Source: Pirellulales bacterium (GTDB lineage: Bacteria; Planctomycetota; Planctomycetia; Pirellulales; JADZDJ01). From it: a DNA stretch of 64,000 nucleotides. How positions within the stretch are numbered: position 1 is the stretch's first letter; each line of letters opens with the position of its first letter. The translations under genes were made by a program, and so were the position numbers. The stretch lies in contig DASRSD010000145.1 in assembly GCA_035656635.1 (NCBI GenBank), positions 62,001 through 126,000 on the forward strand. The letters run 5' to 3'. Shown here one piece after another: positions 1 through 8,231 of the stretch. The notes under the pieces were generated by a model. That model had not been told where the DNA came from. It was given only the letters and a program-made list of their open reading frames with translations, and ran no database searches.

Positions 1-67
1 GTTCCTCGCCGGTCAGTTCGCCGTCAAGGTAAGCGCTAATCAAAATGTCGTTTTCCGAATGGTCCAT
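1..67 (-). CDS. Anti-sigma factor, N-terminal fragment (partial)
   Basis: The first 22 codons of a gene that runs off the left edge. The ATG at 67 opens MDHSENDILISAYLDGELTG, and the 'ISAYLDGELT' pattern is typical of the N terminus of short cytoplasmic anti-sigma domains that follow ECF sigma genes in planctomycetes. It starts 32 bases after the stop of the sigma gene on the same strand, so the two are probably cotranscribed and the product would hold that sigma factor inactive. The zinc-binding and transmembrane parts lie outside the window, so the assignment depends on the N-terminal motif and on context. Confidence 0.6.
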   Translation of the reverse strand, partial: MDHSENDILISAYLDGELTGEE

Positions 68-99
68 CGAAAGTTATTCAAAATTGAATTCCAACTTTG

Positions 100-657
100 T
101 CACTCCGTCACCAATACGCCCTTCAATAATTCGCGCAATTCCATCCGAGCCCGATGCAACCGGCTGCGGACGGTGCCCAGCGGCAGCTCGAGCATTTCGG
201 CAATTGTTTCGTAGGGATGGCCGTCGATTTCGCGCAGCACCAACACCGTGCGAAAGTCGTCATCCAAGGCAGCCAGCGCCTCTTGAACTCGAGCCACCCG
301 TTCTTGCTGCTCCAGCGGCTCCGAGGGTCGGCCTTCGCGCCCGACCGGTTCGTAGCCGGTTGCTTCGCGATGTTCGTCAACCGAGAGGGTCGGTTTCTTT
401 CGTCTCCGGCGGCTGGCGGCCATGTTCAGTGCAATTCGGTACAGCCACGTGTAAAACGCGCTGGACCGCTGGAACGAGCGCAATTTGACGAATGCCTGAA
501 CAAAGGCGTCCTGGCACACGTCGCGCGCCTCTTCCGCCGATCCTGTCACGTGGACCAGCGTGTTGTACAGCCGGTCCTGGTAACGCGTTACCAGGCGTCC
601 AAAGGCCGACGAGTTCCCACATAGTGCTTCGTCAATGAGTTGCAGGTCGTCGTTCAC
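100..657 (-). CDS. ECF-type RNA polymerase sigma factor (sigma-70 family)
   Basis: A 185-residue sigma factor of the extracytoplasmic-function group, which directs RNA polymerase to alternative promoters. Region 2 occupies about residues 15-85, with the core-binding DVCQDAFVQAF helix near 46-57 and the aromatic/basic YTWLYRIALN stretch near 69-78. Region 4 occupies about 120-178 with the HTH containing 'GTVRSRLHRAR'. A polar linker separates them. No region 1.1 or 3 is seen, and the length fits ECF sigma factors. The start is GTG. The next gene downstream begins like an anti-sigma factor, which suggests regulation by sequestration. The specific ECF subgroup and stimulus cannot be read from the sequence. 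Confidence 0.93.
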   Translation of the reverse strand: MNDDLQLIDEALCGNSSAFGRLVTRYQDRLYNTLVHVTGSAEEARDVCQDAFVQAFVKLRSFQRSSAFYTWLYRIALNMAASRRRRKKPTLSVDEHREATGYEPVGREGRPSEPLEQQERVARVQEALAALDDDFRTVLVLREIDGHPYETIAEMLELPLGTVRSRLHRARMELRELLKGVLVTE

Positions 658-1423
658 CGTAACTCCAAGTATTAGACGTGCACCACCAAATAAAGTTCCG
701 AAAATGGCATATCAGTCCGAGGGAGGTTAACTTTTCTGAAAATCTGCAAGGGAAATTCTAAATTCTGCAATGGCATGCGGTTAGGTTGAATTTTCCCGGC
801 AGATTATTGGGCGATTCACTGATATTCTCCGGCAATTCGCCATTTCGATCAAAATTGGGCCACTTATTTTCCTCTTAATTTCCTCTTGAATTGGGCCACG
901 GCAAAAAATCGGCTCGTGAAAACAAGGCATTTTCGTATGCCGAGGCGGTTTCCTTGAAAATCCCAAAGGGAAATTATGAAGCCACAAGTGGGGTTGAGCT
1001 CCCTGCATGGCCGCTTTCCTACAACAACTGTTTTTGATTGGAACCATGGCAGCCATCGCCCGCTTCTAGGCCACAATTTTGTTTCTTGGATGTTTTGGAG
1101 CATTTCACTTCTTCTGTTACGTCGCTCAACGCTTGCCGGCGGGTTTTTGATAATTCAGGATCGCTTTCGGATGATTCAGGTCAACTGTCGTAGCCATCCA
1201 GCATAACAAACCCATGGCCTAAAACTCGAAAGTTTTTTTCGCTCGCCGCCATTGGGGAACGTGTTTAAATTTTTGGTAGTGGGCCAGTTTGATGAAAACA
1301 ATTTGGGTGGCCGGGATCGAGTACCGCCGAGCCCCCAGAATTTCTGCGACTGGGGGCTCACTTCGTTCGACCCCAACCACCCTGAAAAATCAAACTGGCC
1401 CCCCAAATTTTTTGAAAAATCGC
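658..1423. other. Non-coding gap with short repeats
   Basis: No convincing gene. Short open frames on both strands lack ribosome sites and family features. The stretch holds a small tandem duplication: AATTGGGCCAC occurs at 853-863 and again at 889-899, with CCTCTT following or preceding each copy. It ends in a nested inverted-repeat element at 1270-1413, listed separately. Confidence 0.6.
1270..1413. repeat. Nested inverted-repeat element (MITE-like)
   Basis: GGGCCAGTTTGAT at 1281-1293 pairs perfectly with ATCAAACTGGCCC at 1389-1401. Inside, GGGTGG (1305-1310) pairs with CCACCC (1377-1382), and GAGCCCCCAG (1329-1338) pairs with CTGGGGGCTC (1350-1359). The three stems are concentric, so the whole 120-base unit could fold into one long hairpin. 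The right end, CCCCCCAAATTTT (1399-1411), is shared with a second element near 9507-9519. It lies just upstream of the predicted blaI-like promoter. A non-autonomous mobile element is the simplest reading; a structured RNA is the alternative. Confidence 0.5.
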
Positions 1424-1452
1424 TTGCAAAGCAGTAAAGACCGTGCTACTAT
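1424..1452 (+). promoter_or_regulatory. Candidate sigma-70 promoter of the BlaI/BlaR1-like operon
   Basis: TTGCAA at 1424-1429 and TACTAT at 1447-1452 are separated by exactly 17 bases, and the -10 is preceded by TGC, an extended -10 arrangement. It sits about 100 bases before the regulator start codon, in an otherwise non-coding stretch. Each hexamer matches the consensus at 4 of 6 positions, so the call rests mostly on spacing and location. Confidence 0.4.
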
Positions 1453-1482
1453 AAAACCAAATCTAAATAACCAAATATAGTC

Positions 1483-1492
1483 TGTGATCACA
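1483..1492. promoter_or_regulatory. Candidate operator, TGTGATCACA palindrome
   Basis: A perfect 10-base palindrome, TGTGATCACA, lies about 30 bases downstream of the proposed -10 and 58 bases before the BlaI-like start codon. BlaI/MecI repressors bind dyad operators in their own leader regions, so this is a plausible autoregulatory site. The known TACA/TGTA-type consensus is only loosely matched, so this is inference from position and symmetry. Confidence 0.35.
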
Positions 1493-1549
1493 AAGATCGG
1501 ATTTTCAAGCGAATTTTGCTGCGGTTCTGCCATATAGGAGAAGTTCAAA

Positions 1550-1936
1550 ATGGCTCGTCCCCGTGCCAAGGAATTAACCGAACGTGAATTGGAAGTCATG
1601 CAAATGTTTTGGAAGCACGGCGAGCTGAACGCCGTGGAAGCCCGCGAGAAGTTGGCGGCCGCTGGACTGGACCGGGCTTATACCACCATCGCCACGCTGA
1701 TCCGAATTTTGGTGGATAAGGAATGCTTGAGGCAACTACCGGGCAGCGAGCGGCCGTTTCTTTTTCGTCCCACACGCTCGCAGGACGAAGTTTCCGGGCG
1801 AATGCTGGCCGATGTCGTGGAGCGCGTGTTCCAAGGCTCGAGGGAACAGTTGTTGGTGCAACTACTCAAACAGAAAAAATTAACGGCCAAAGAGCGGGCC
1901 ACTTTGCAAGAACTCTTGAAGGAGCAAACGTCATGA
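1550..1936 (+). CDS. BlaI/MecI/CopY-family transcriptional repressor
   Basis: A 128-residue winged-helix repressor. 'LTERELEVMQMFWKHGELNA' at 8-27 and the recognition region 'AYTTIATLIRILVDKECL' match the DNA-binding half of the BlaI family. The C-terminal third, rich in Leu, Lys and Gln, fits the dimerisation helices where BlaR1-type proteases cut. A GGAG ribosome site precedes the ATG. Its stop overlaps the start of the M56 peptidase gene by four bases (ATGA), so the two are translationally coupled and form the usual repressor/receptor pair. In planctomycetes such pairs are widespread and are not necessarily tied to beta-lactam resistance. Confidence 0.9.
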   Translation: MARPRAKELTERELEVMQMFWKHGELNAVEAREKLAAAGLDRAYTTIATLIRILVDKECLRQLPGSERPFLFRPTRSQDEVSGRMLADVVERVFQGSREQLLVQLLKQKKLTAKERATLQELLKEQTS

Positions 1937-4900
1937 ACGCTTTAACCTCGGCAATTTTGTGGATGGCAGTGCAAGTGCTGTTGTTTTCGCTGGTTGGCGG
2001 TGCGGCGTTTGTGCTGTTACGCCGCCGTGGGCCCAGCGCTGCGGTCGCTTGCGCGGCCACGGTGTTAGCGCTCACCTTGCCACTCGTCTTCTGTTTGGCC
2101 AGTCCGTGGCCACAGTGGATCGGCACATCGGACAGCCGAATTTCGGCAACGCAGGCAAATGCTGGGCTTGCTCCGTCCACGATTCAAAATCAATCCTCGG
2201 ATGCGATCATTTCAGCGGCCGATAGCGCCAATGCAACGCACGGCTCGGTACTTTCGACGGTATCGAACTGGTGGCTGAAGGCGGTCGAATGGCTGCAACC
2301 TACGAGCAATTTCGCCAACGGAGAGAAATCCGCAGCGCCTATCTGGCAAATCGCGATGCTATGGGTATTGGCAACCGGCGTGAGCTTGAGTTTGGCTCGG
2401 CTGGCCGCCGGAATGTGGGCTGTTCATCGATTGCGCCACCGCTCGCAGCCGATTGACAATCCGGCACTGGAATCGACACTGCGAGAACTTTCGCAGCGGT
2501 TGAATGCGCCGACGGTGGAACTGCGTCACACCGAATGGTTGCGCTCCGCGGCCACGATTGGCTGGCGGCGTCCCATGTTGCTGTTGCCTGCCGATTGGTC
2601 TGGCTGGACCGAAACAGAGCGGCGGGTGGTCCTGGCTCACGAATTGGCACACGTCGCCCGGCGCGATTATTTCACCGCTTTGTTGGCGCAGTTGGTGTCG
2701 GCGATCCATTTTTATCAGCCGCTGGTGCTGTGGCTTAGCCGCCAATTGCGGGTGCAGCAAGAATTGGCCGCCGATGGGCAAGCCGCCGCCGTGACGGAAA
2801 ATCGACAAGCTTATCTCGCCACGCTGGCACAAATGGCCCTGCGGGCCGATGAACAGCCGGTCCCCTGGGCTGCGCGTGCATTTCTGCCGGGCACCAGCAT
2901 GCTCATCAAGCGCGTGGCGTGGCTCAAACGCAAGGGTCAAAGAACGGAAACATCGCTGGGCAGAACAGGCCGTTGGATTCTGGCAGCATGTATGGCGGCC
3001 ATTGCGCTAGGCGTGGCAGGCCTTCGTGGACCGAGAGATTCATTCACTCAGGTGGCCATGGCTGCGCCGGCCGACGATGCCAAGCAATCCGAAACCAAAA
3101 AAGACGCCGAGCGAGCTTGGGATGTTTCGCAGCCGCAGCCAGCGGTGTTGCGGAGCTTCCGGTTTGTGCCGTCGGAAGCAAAACTGGTCGTCGGTATTAA
3201 TCCGCATGAATTGGCGAAGACTGCATCGGCGGCAAAACCGATTGTGGACATGCTGGACAAGGAATTCGAAGGCAAAAACGGATTCAAGCTCACCGACATT
3301 GCCGACGTTGAGCTCATTTGGATGCACTCCACACAAGAGCCTGACAGGATTGTCATTCAAACCGAAAAGCCCATCGACTGGAAGGAAACGCTGCGGCGTA
3401 AGAATCCAGGCGATATGGAAATCCAACACCAGGGCGATCACGAGTATTACGTGCTGAAAGATAGCGCAGATTTTGGGCCATGCGTGTACCCGGTCGACAA
3501 CCGAACAATTGTTGCCGGCAGCGAAAAGCAAATTCAAACGTTCATTCGCGGCGGCGAAAAATTGATGGACGCTAGCGCGTTTCCTGAGTTTCCAGCCAGT
3601 ACGTTGGCGATTCGGGCGGAAATATCGATTATGAAGCCGATCACGGAATTGGACGCCCTGTCGGCGGCGATGTTTTTGCCGCTCATGGAGCATGTGAAGG
3701 TGGGACGGGGGTTTGTCGGCGCCGAACCGCCGGGGACCAACGGCGTCGGCTTCCACGCACTACTCGAATGTGATTCGGCCGACGGCGCCCAGCAGGTTGC
3801 CAAAACACTGGAAGTGGCGCGGACCATCGTTTTGAATATGATCCAGATGAAAATACAAGCCTGGCGGCAAACGGAAGGACAGACGGCCGACAAGGAACAA
3901 GCGGCCCAGATCAATGGGTTGTTCGACTTACTCACCAAAGCGCTGAGCGATTGCAAGATTAACGCAGCCGGCAGCGTGGCACAAGTTTCGGCAAATGTGG
4001 AGCTGGGGCCGGCACTGGTCGCCGGATTTTTAATGCCGGCGATGGCGGCCGCGAAAGAGGCGGCCATGCGACAGCAAACCATGACCAATATGAAACAGTT
4101 GGGGCTGGCGATGTTTGAGTATGCCGACAAGCACAATCACTTTCCCCCTGCGGCTATCGTTGGGCCAGACGGCAAAACAAAACATAGCTGGCGCGTGGAG
4201 GTACTTCCGCTGTTGAATACGGTCGAAGCGAACACCGTTTATAAGGAATATCACTTCGACGAACCGTGGGATAGCGAACACAACAAAGCATTGTTGGCGA
4301 AAATGCCGGCCGTATTGCGCGATCCGCATGAACCGGAAGGAAGCACCGACGCTTGCTATTTTATGCCGACCGGCAAGGGAATGATTGGCGGAAGTGAAAC
4401 CGGAACACGCCTTGAAGACATCACAGACGGCACGGCAGTGACGATTGCGCTGGTCGAAGCCAAGCGCGATATTCCCTGGACCAAGCCGGAGGATATTGAA
4501 ATCGACGCCGATTCCACCAAACCGCTGCCGAAATTTGGCGGACATTTGGCGGACGCTACAGGTTCCAACAATATTTACGCGGCGGTCTTTGCCGACGGGC
4601 ATGTGCAAATTATGTCCAACGAAGCCGATCCGAAATGGGTTCGAGCGGCATTTACCATTAGCGGCGGTGAGCCATTAGATGGAGGAAGACTATCGGCCCC
4701 GCAAGAACAGAAGCGGCTAACGCCGGATTTGAAGCCGGTTAATCCGCAGTCCACGCCGGTTCCGCCTGGAAGTGGTTCGAAAATCGATCGGCCAAAGCTG
4801 GAATTTCGTTTGGCGGAAGCCGAACCAGGAGAAGGACTAACGGAAGCCGCGCTGCCCGGCGGAACGGAAAAAGTTTATTTGCATCTCCAGGCGGAATTGA

Positions 4901-5172
4901 GCAAAGACGACATAGCGTCGATCCAACTCATGCCAAACGAAAATGGAACAGAAGGGATTTCCATTACGTTGACCGAGGCGGGAGGGGAAAAAATGGAAGC
5001 CCTAACGGCCGCCAACCTCTTAAAAAGATTGGCAGTTTTAGTTGACGGCAAAGTGCTGGTTGCGCCGAGGATTCAATCCAAAATTTCGGATAAGATGCAG
5101 CTCACCGGCAACTTCAGCAAAGAAGAACTAGAGCAGCTTTCAAAAACCTTGGGCGGGGATCCAAGGCATTGA
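1933..5172 (+). CDS. BlaR1-like M56 peptidase fused to DUF1559-like and SecD-like segments
   Basis: A 1079-residue membrane protein. The ATG at 1933 overlaps the repressor stop; a longer frame reading back into the repressor is rejected. Residues 1-360 look like an M56/BlaR1 sensor-protease: several hydrophobic helices, zinc motif HELAH at 236-240, and the third-ligand helix 'ELAADGQ' from 277. Residues about 400-720 are an uncharacterised extracytoplasmic region. Around 720-890 the 'MKQLGLAMFEYADKHNHFPP' stretch through 'FADGHVQ' resembles the DUF1559/SBP_bac_10 fold of planctomycetes. The last about 120 residues, with 'VLVAPRIQSKI' near 1040, resemble the SecD periplasmic P1 head. Expected role: sense an external signal and cleave the partner repressor. 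The C-terminal additions make it over twice the length of ordinary BlaR1. Confidence 0.85.
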   Translation: MNALTSAILWMAVQVLLFSLVGGAAFVLLRRRGPSAAVACAATVLALTLPLVFCLASPWPQWIGTSDSRISATQANAGLAPSTIQNQSSDAIISAADSANATHGSVLSTVSNWWLKAVEWLQPTSNFANGEKSAAPIWQIAMLWVLATGVSLSLARLAAGMWAVHRLRHRSQPIDNPALESTLRELSQRLNAPTVELRHTEWLRSAATIGWRRPMLLLPADWSGWTETERRVVLAHELAHVARRDYFTALLAQLVSAIHFYQPLVLWLSRQLRVQQELAADGQAAAVTENRQAYLATLAQMALRADEQPVPWAARAFLPGTSMLIKRVAWLKRKGQRTETSLGRTGRWILAACMAAIALGVAGLRGPRDSFTQVAMAAPADDAKQSETKKDAERAWDVSQPQPAVLRSFRFVPSEAKLVVGINPHELAKTASAAKPIVDMLDKEFEGKNGFKLTDIADVELIWMHSTQEPDRIVIQTEKPIDWKETLRRKNPGDMEIQHQGDHEYYVLKDSADFGPCVYPVDNRTIVAGSEKQIQTFIRGGEKLMDASAFPEFPASTLAIRAEISIMKPITELDALSAAMFLPLMEHVKVGRGFVGAEPPGTNGVGFHALLECDSADGAQQVAKTLEVARTIVLNMIQMKIQAWRQTEGQTADKEQAAQINGLFDLLTKALSDCKINAAGSVAQVSANVELGPALVAGFLMPAMAAAKEAAMRQQTMTNMKQLGLAMFEYADKHNHFPPAAIVGPDGKTKHSWRVEVLPLLNTVEANTVYKEYHFDEPWDSEHNKALLAKMPAVLRDPHEPEGSTDACYFMPTGKGMIGGSETGTRLEDITDGTAVTIALVEAKRDIPWTKPEDIEIDADSTKPLPKFGGHLADATGSNNIYAAVFADGHVQIMSNEADPKWVRAAFTISGGEPLDGGRLSAPQEQKRLTPDLKPVNPQSTPVPPGSGSKIDRPKLEFRLAEAEPGEGLTEAALPGGTEKVYLHLQAELSKDDIASIQLMPNENGTEGISITLTEAGGEKMEALTAANLLKRLAVLVDGKVLVAPRIQSKISDKMQLTGNFSKEELEQLSKTLGGDPRH

Positions 5173-5270
5173 GCTGGGCCGTGGTGTTTTCAGGCAACGG
5201 CCGCATATTTCAACCGCGGGCTGCGGATGACGAAAATCCACAGCGTGAAACTCCAACCTAGCCCACAACA

Positions 5271-5927
5271 GTGAAAGCTGAACTGAAGCAAGAATTGTTA
5301 TACCTGGCGCCGGCTAGCTCCGTTTGTGTACTGTTGCCGCTGCCTGTAATTTTCTTCTGGCCAACTGCTGACGGACGACGAGTGGCAATTTGGCTGTTCT
5401 TGGTATCTTGTTGCAGCCTCGTTGCTTTTGCGTTTCGGCGCGAGTTAATGTCTGCGTCTTTAGAAAGGCAAGAGCGAACGTCTCTTGGGTGGCACATAAA
5501 AATGGCTGCCATTTCAAGCGTCGTCTTTGCCGTCTTTATTTGCTTTTCACTTTTGTCATTACTCTTGAACAGTTCCAGCGACTTTGTAGCAGTCTTCCTT
5601 GCTTTTTTAGCATTGATTCCATCCCTTTGTGTTGTGCCTTACTTGACACTTCTTACCTGCAATCCGTTTGCGGCGGTGATATTCTCGCTCGCACTTCTCG
5701 GTTCGATGAAACTCCTTGGCTGCGTCGTTGTGGTTTTTATCTATGGCTGGCACGCCGACGCTTTGGGTTATACGCAGACGCCTTGGATGCATCCAAACTT
5801 GCTGGTATGGTTAATTTGGTTCAATACTGGAGTGCTTTCGTTAGCGTGTTATTTTCTGGGTAAACGGCGATATGTAAGGATCGGTGCGTCGAGTCGACAG
5901 CATTCAGATATTGCCTCGGTCCAATGA
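5271..5927 (+). CDS. Multi-pass membrane protein of unknown function
   Basis: A 218-residue protein with a GTG start and about five hydrophobic stretches: near 20-32, 40-55, 77-98, 103-150 and 175-195. A basic Cys-poor C terminus (GKRRYVRIG) would face the cytoplasm. No catalytic motif or family signature is recognised. It follows the M56 peptidase gene by about 100 bases on the same strand and could be in its transcript. Base composition is slightly more AT-rich than its neighbours. It converges on the lgt gene, whose 3' end is 44 bases away. Confidence 0.65.
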   Translation: MKAELKQELLYLAPASSVCVLLPLPVIFFWPTADGRRVAIWLFLVSCCSLVAFAFRRELMSASLERQERTSLGWHIKMAAISSVVFAVFICFSLLSLLLNSSSDFVAVFLAFLALIPSLCVVPYLTLLTCNPFAAVIFSLALLGSMKLLGCVVVVFIYGWHADALGYTQTPWMHPNLLVWLIWFNTGVLSLACYFLGKRRYVRIGASSRQHSDIASVQ

Positions 5928-5970
5928 ACATTCACTCGATGGATGATCGGAATCTTGGTGGCAAAACGGC

Positions 5971-7299
5971 TCATCGGGATGAGAATCGATATTTTGGATT
6001 CCGCACCACGAAAATCCACAGTGTAACGGCAGCCGCCATCAGCAGCACGCTGGCGATTTGTGAGATGGTCATATGCGTGAGGCCCACGAAGGGTTCGTCG
6101 GTGCGAATGGCTTCTTCCAGGATCCGCATCAACGGGTAAATGGTGATCATCAGCGCCGTGACTTCGCCCGCATGTCGGCGAAACGGATACCAGGCCAGCA
6201 AAAATAGCGTGAGCAACAGGGCTCCCAACGCGCTGTACAACTGCGTGGGATGCACCGGCAGGCTGCGCGGCGGCAGCGGCGGCGGCGTGGTCAATGTCCA
6301 AACCTGCGATTTCGGTTTGCCGGCGGCATCGATGGCGTGGAACGTAACTTTCGTTCCAGGCTGTTGAATATTCGCCAGTGCCTCCTGCGCTTCAGCCACC
6401 GAAAGCGCCGTTGTTTCGTTCCCTGAGTATTCCTGCGGCCGTTTGGGAGCCGGCGGTTCGACGTAAATGCCCGTCAAACGATCGCCCGCATGTAGCCCGG
6501 CCTGTGCCACCGGGGAGCTTTCATCGAGCGATTCGATTACTGCCGGTGCAAACGGATTCGGTTCAAAGTGAATTCCGTCCAGAACCAGCTGTCCGCGGTC
6601 AGCCTGGTTCATGTACGCCGGCGAGCCGATTGGAAAAGTTACCCCCCAGGGACGATCGCACATTCCGCCGTAACAGCAGCCGTTTAGGAAACATCCGATG
6701 CGCCCCAATGCCAGGCCAAGAGTCAAACTGGGGGCAATGATGTCGGCAAATTTCAGCATCGGCAACTTGTACCGGGCAAAGAACAGCCCAGCGGCCACGC
6801 ATCCGCCGGCAAATGCTCCGTATACCACCAACCCGCCTTGTGTGTAATTGACGACGGCGATAATCGTCGCCCGCAATGTGTCTTTTTGAAATTGGGTATC
6901 CCAATACTCGATCACGTAAAACAACCTCGCACCCAGGATCGCAGAAATGCACATCCACAGTGCGAGCGAATAAACGAGTTCGGGATCGAAGCCTTCCCGT
7001 TTGGCACGGTACACGGCCAGCGCCACGCCGGCTACTACGCCCAGAAAAACCATGACCCCGTAGCCACGGACCGGCAACCCGGCATCATCCGATAGCGCCG
7101 GCAGCACCCACGCCAGGACCGCCCCCAGCACCAACATGATGGGCAACTCGTTCCACACGGCGCTACTCCATCCGTGGCGAAAGACAAGCCAACCGACACG
7201 TGCTGCGCAAATCAATGCCCAAACCGCCAGCAGAATTCCAAACCCCAACAGCGGCACGCCGCCCACCGTATTTGGAATGTGAAACAGGATGGTTCGCAT
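5971..7299 (-). CDS. lgt: Prolipoprotein diacylglyceryl transferase with inserted PDZ-like domain
   Basis: A 442-residue inner-membrane enzyme that moves diacylglycerol from phosphatidylglycerol to the lipobox cysteine of lipoprotein precursors. The signature 'GRIGCFLNGCCYGG' is near residues 198-211 and 'HPTQLYSALGAL' near 347-358, both in the right order with hydrophobic helices around them. Bacterial Lgt is usually about 260-300 residues. The excess is partly an N-terminal membrane extension, and partly about 100 residues between the two motifs that carry 'SPVAQAGLHAGDRLTGI', a PDZ-type carboxylate-loop pattern. The gene is the third of a folK-panC-lgt operon, with only three bases between panC and lgt. 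Several predicted lipoproteins in this window would be its substrates. Confidence 0.92.
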   Translation of the reverse strand: MRTILFHIPNTVGGVPLLGFGILLAVWALICAARVGWLVFRHGWSSAVWNELPIMLVLGAVLAWVLPALSDDAGLPVRGYGVMVFLGVVAGVALAVYRAKREGFDPELVYSLALWMCISAILGARLFYVIEYWDTQFQKDTLRATIIAVVNYTQGGLVVYGAFAGGCVAAGLFFARYKLPMLKFADIIAPSLTLGLALGRIGCFLNGCCYGGMCDRPWGVTFPIGSPAYMNQADRGQLVLDGIHFEPNPFAPAVIESLDESSPVAQAGLHAGDRLTGIYVEPPAPKRPQEYSGNETTALSVAEAQEALANIQQPGTKVTFHAIDAAGKPKSQVWTLTTPPPLPPRSLPVHPTQLYSALGALLLTLFLLAWYPFRRHAGEVTALMITIYPLMRILEEAIRTDEPFVGLTHMTISQIASVLLMAAAVTLWIFVVRNPKYRFSSR

Positions 7300-7302
7300 G
7301 CC

Positions 7303-8217
7303 TCAGTGCGCCTTAGCGTTTGTGCGGTTCAAATCTGCTTCGGAAAAACCAAGCAATTCGTTGTCAATTAATCTGGTTTTGCCCACTCGCGCGGCAACCA
7401 GCGCGACGGCAGAATTTTTAATGTGCGACAGTTCTGCAAATGTTTCCGGATCGGCAATGGTCGCATAATCCAATTGCACGCCTGCTGCGGCGGTAATTGA
7501 GCGTCGTAGGAAATCGCGAATTTTCACCGCATCGCGCTCGCCGGCGTCAAACATTTCTCGCGCCAATCGAAGACTGCGCGGCAGCGCCAGCGCATGCTTT
7601 CGCTGGTCGGGGGTTAAATACACGTTTCGAGAGCTCAGAGCCAGGCCATCTGCATCCCGAATGGTTGGGCAAACAACGATTTCGATCGGCAAATTCAAAT
7701 CGGCGGCCATCCGCCGCACGGCCAGCGCCTGCTGATAATCTTTGCGGCCGAAGTAGGCCCGATCGGCCGGCGCAATTTGAAACAACTTCATCACGACGGT
7801 AGCCACGCCGCGGAAATGCCCTGGCCGCAACGCGCCTTCCCACAAATCGGTCAGGCCGCTGACATCAATCGAAGTGCCAAAGCCGGGTGGGTACATTTCG
7901 CCGGGTTCGGGCGCAAAAACCAATGGGACACCCAAGGCGGACAATTGGGCCAAATCGGCTTCCAAGTTTCGCGGATACTGCGTGAAATCTTCCGTGGGCG
8001 AAAATTGCTTGGGATTAACGAAAATCGAGACCACCGTGTAATCGCACTCGTTGAGGCTGCGTTGCACCAAACTGAGATGTCCTGCATGCAACGCGCCCAT
8101 CGTCGGCACCAGCCCCACGTGCTTGCCGGCCTGCTGTTGTGCACGGACCAACCGATGCGTTTCGTGCACCGTGGTGGCAACAGGCGTGCGAGTCCGATTT
8201 GGAGTTGCTTGAACCAT
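7303..8217 (-). CDS. panC: Pantothenate synthetase (pantoate--beta-alanine ligase)
   Basis: A 304-residue cytoplasmic ligase that joins pantoate and beta-alanine with ATP in the pathway to coenzyme A. The HIGH-type motif is 'VPTMGALHAGHLSLV' at about 41-55. It is followed by 'NPKQFSPTEDFTQYPR', 'LRPGHFRGVATVV', 'YFGRKDYQQ' and 'DADGLALSSRN', which form the ATP and pantoate sites. Length is slightly above the usual 280 because of short N- and C-terminal tails. It lies 14 bases after folK and three bases before lgt on the same strand, so cotranscription is very likely. Confidence 0.97.
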   Translation of the reverse strand: MVQATPNRTRTPVATTVHETHRLVRAQQQAGKHVGLVPTMGALHAGHLSLVQRSLNECDYTVVSIFVNPKQFSPTEDFTQYPRNLEADLAQLSALGVPLVFAPEPGEMYPPGFGTSIDVSGLTDLWEGALRPGHFRGVATVVMKLFQIAPADRAYFGRKDYQQALAVRRMAADLNLPIEIVVCPTIRDADGLALSSRNVYLTPDQRKHALALPRSLRLAREMFDAGERDAVKIRDFLRRSITAAAGVQLDYATIADPETFAELSHIKNSAVALVAARVGKTRLIDNELLGFSEADLNRTNAKAH

Positions 8218-8231
8218 GAAATAATTACTGC

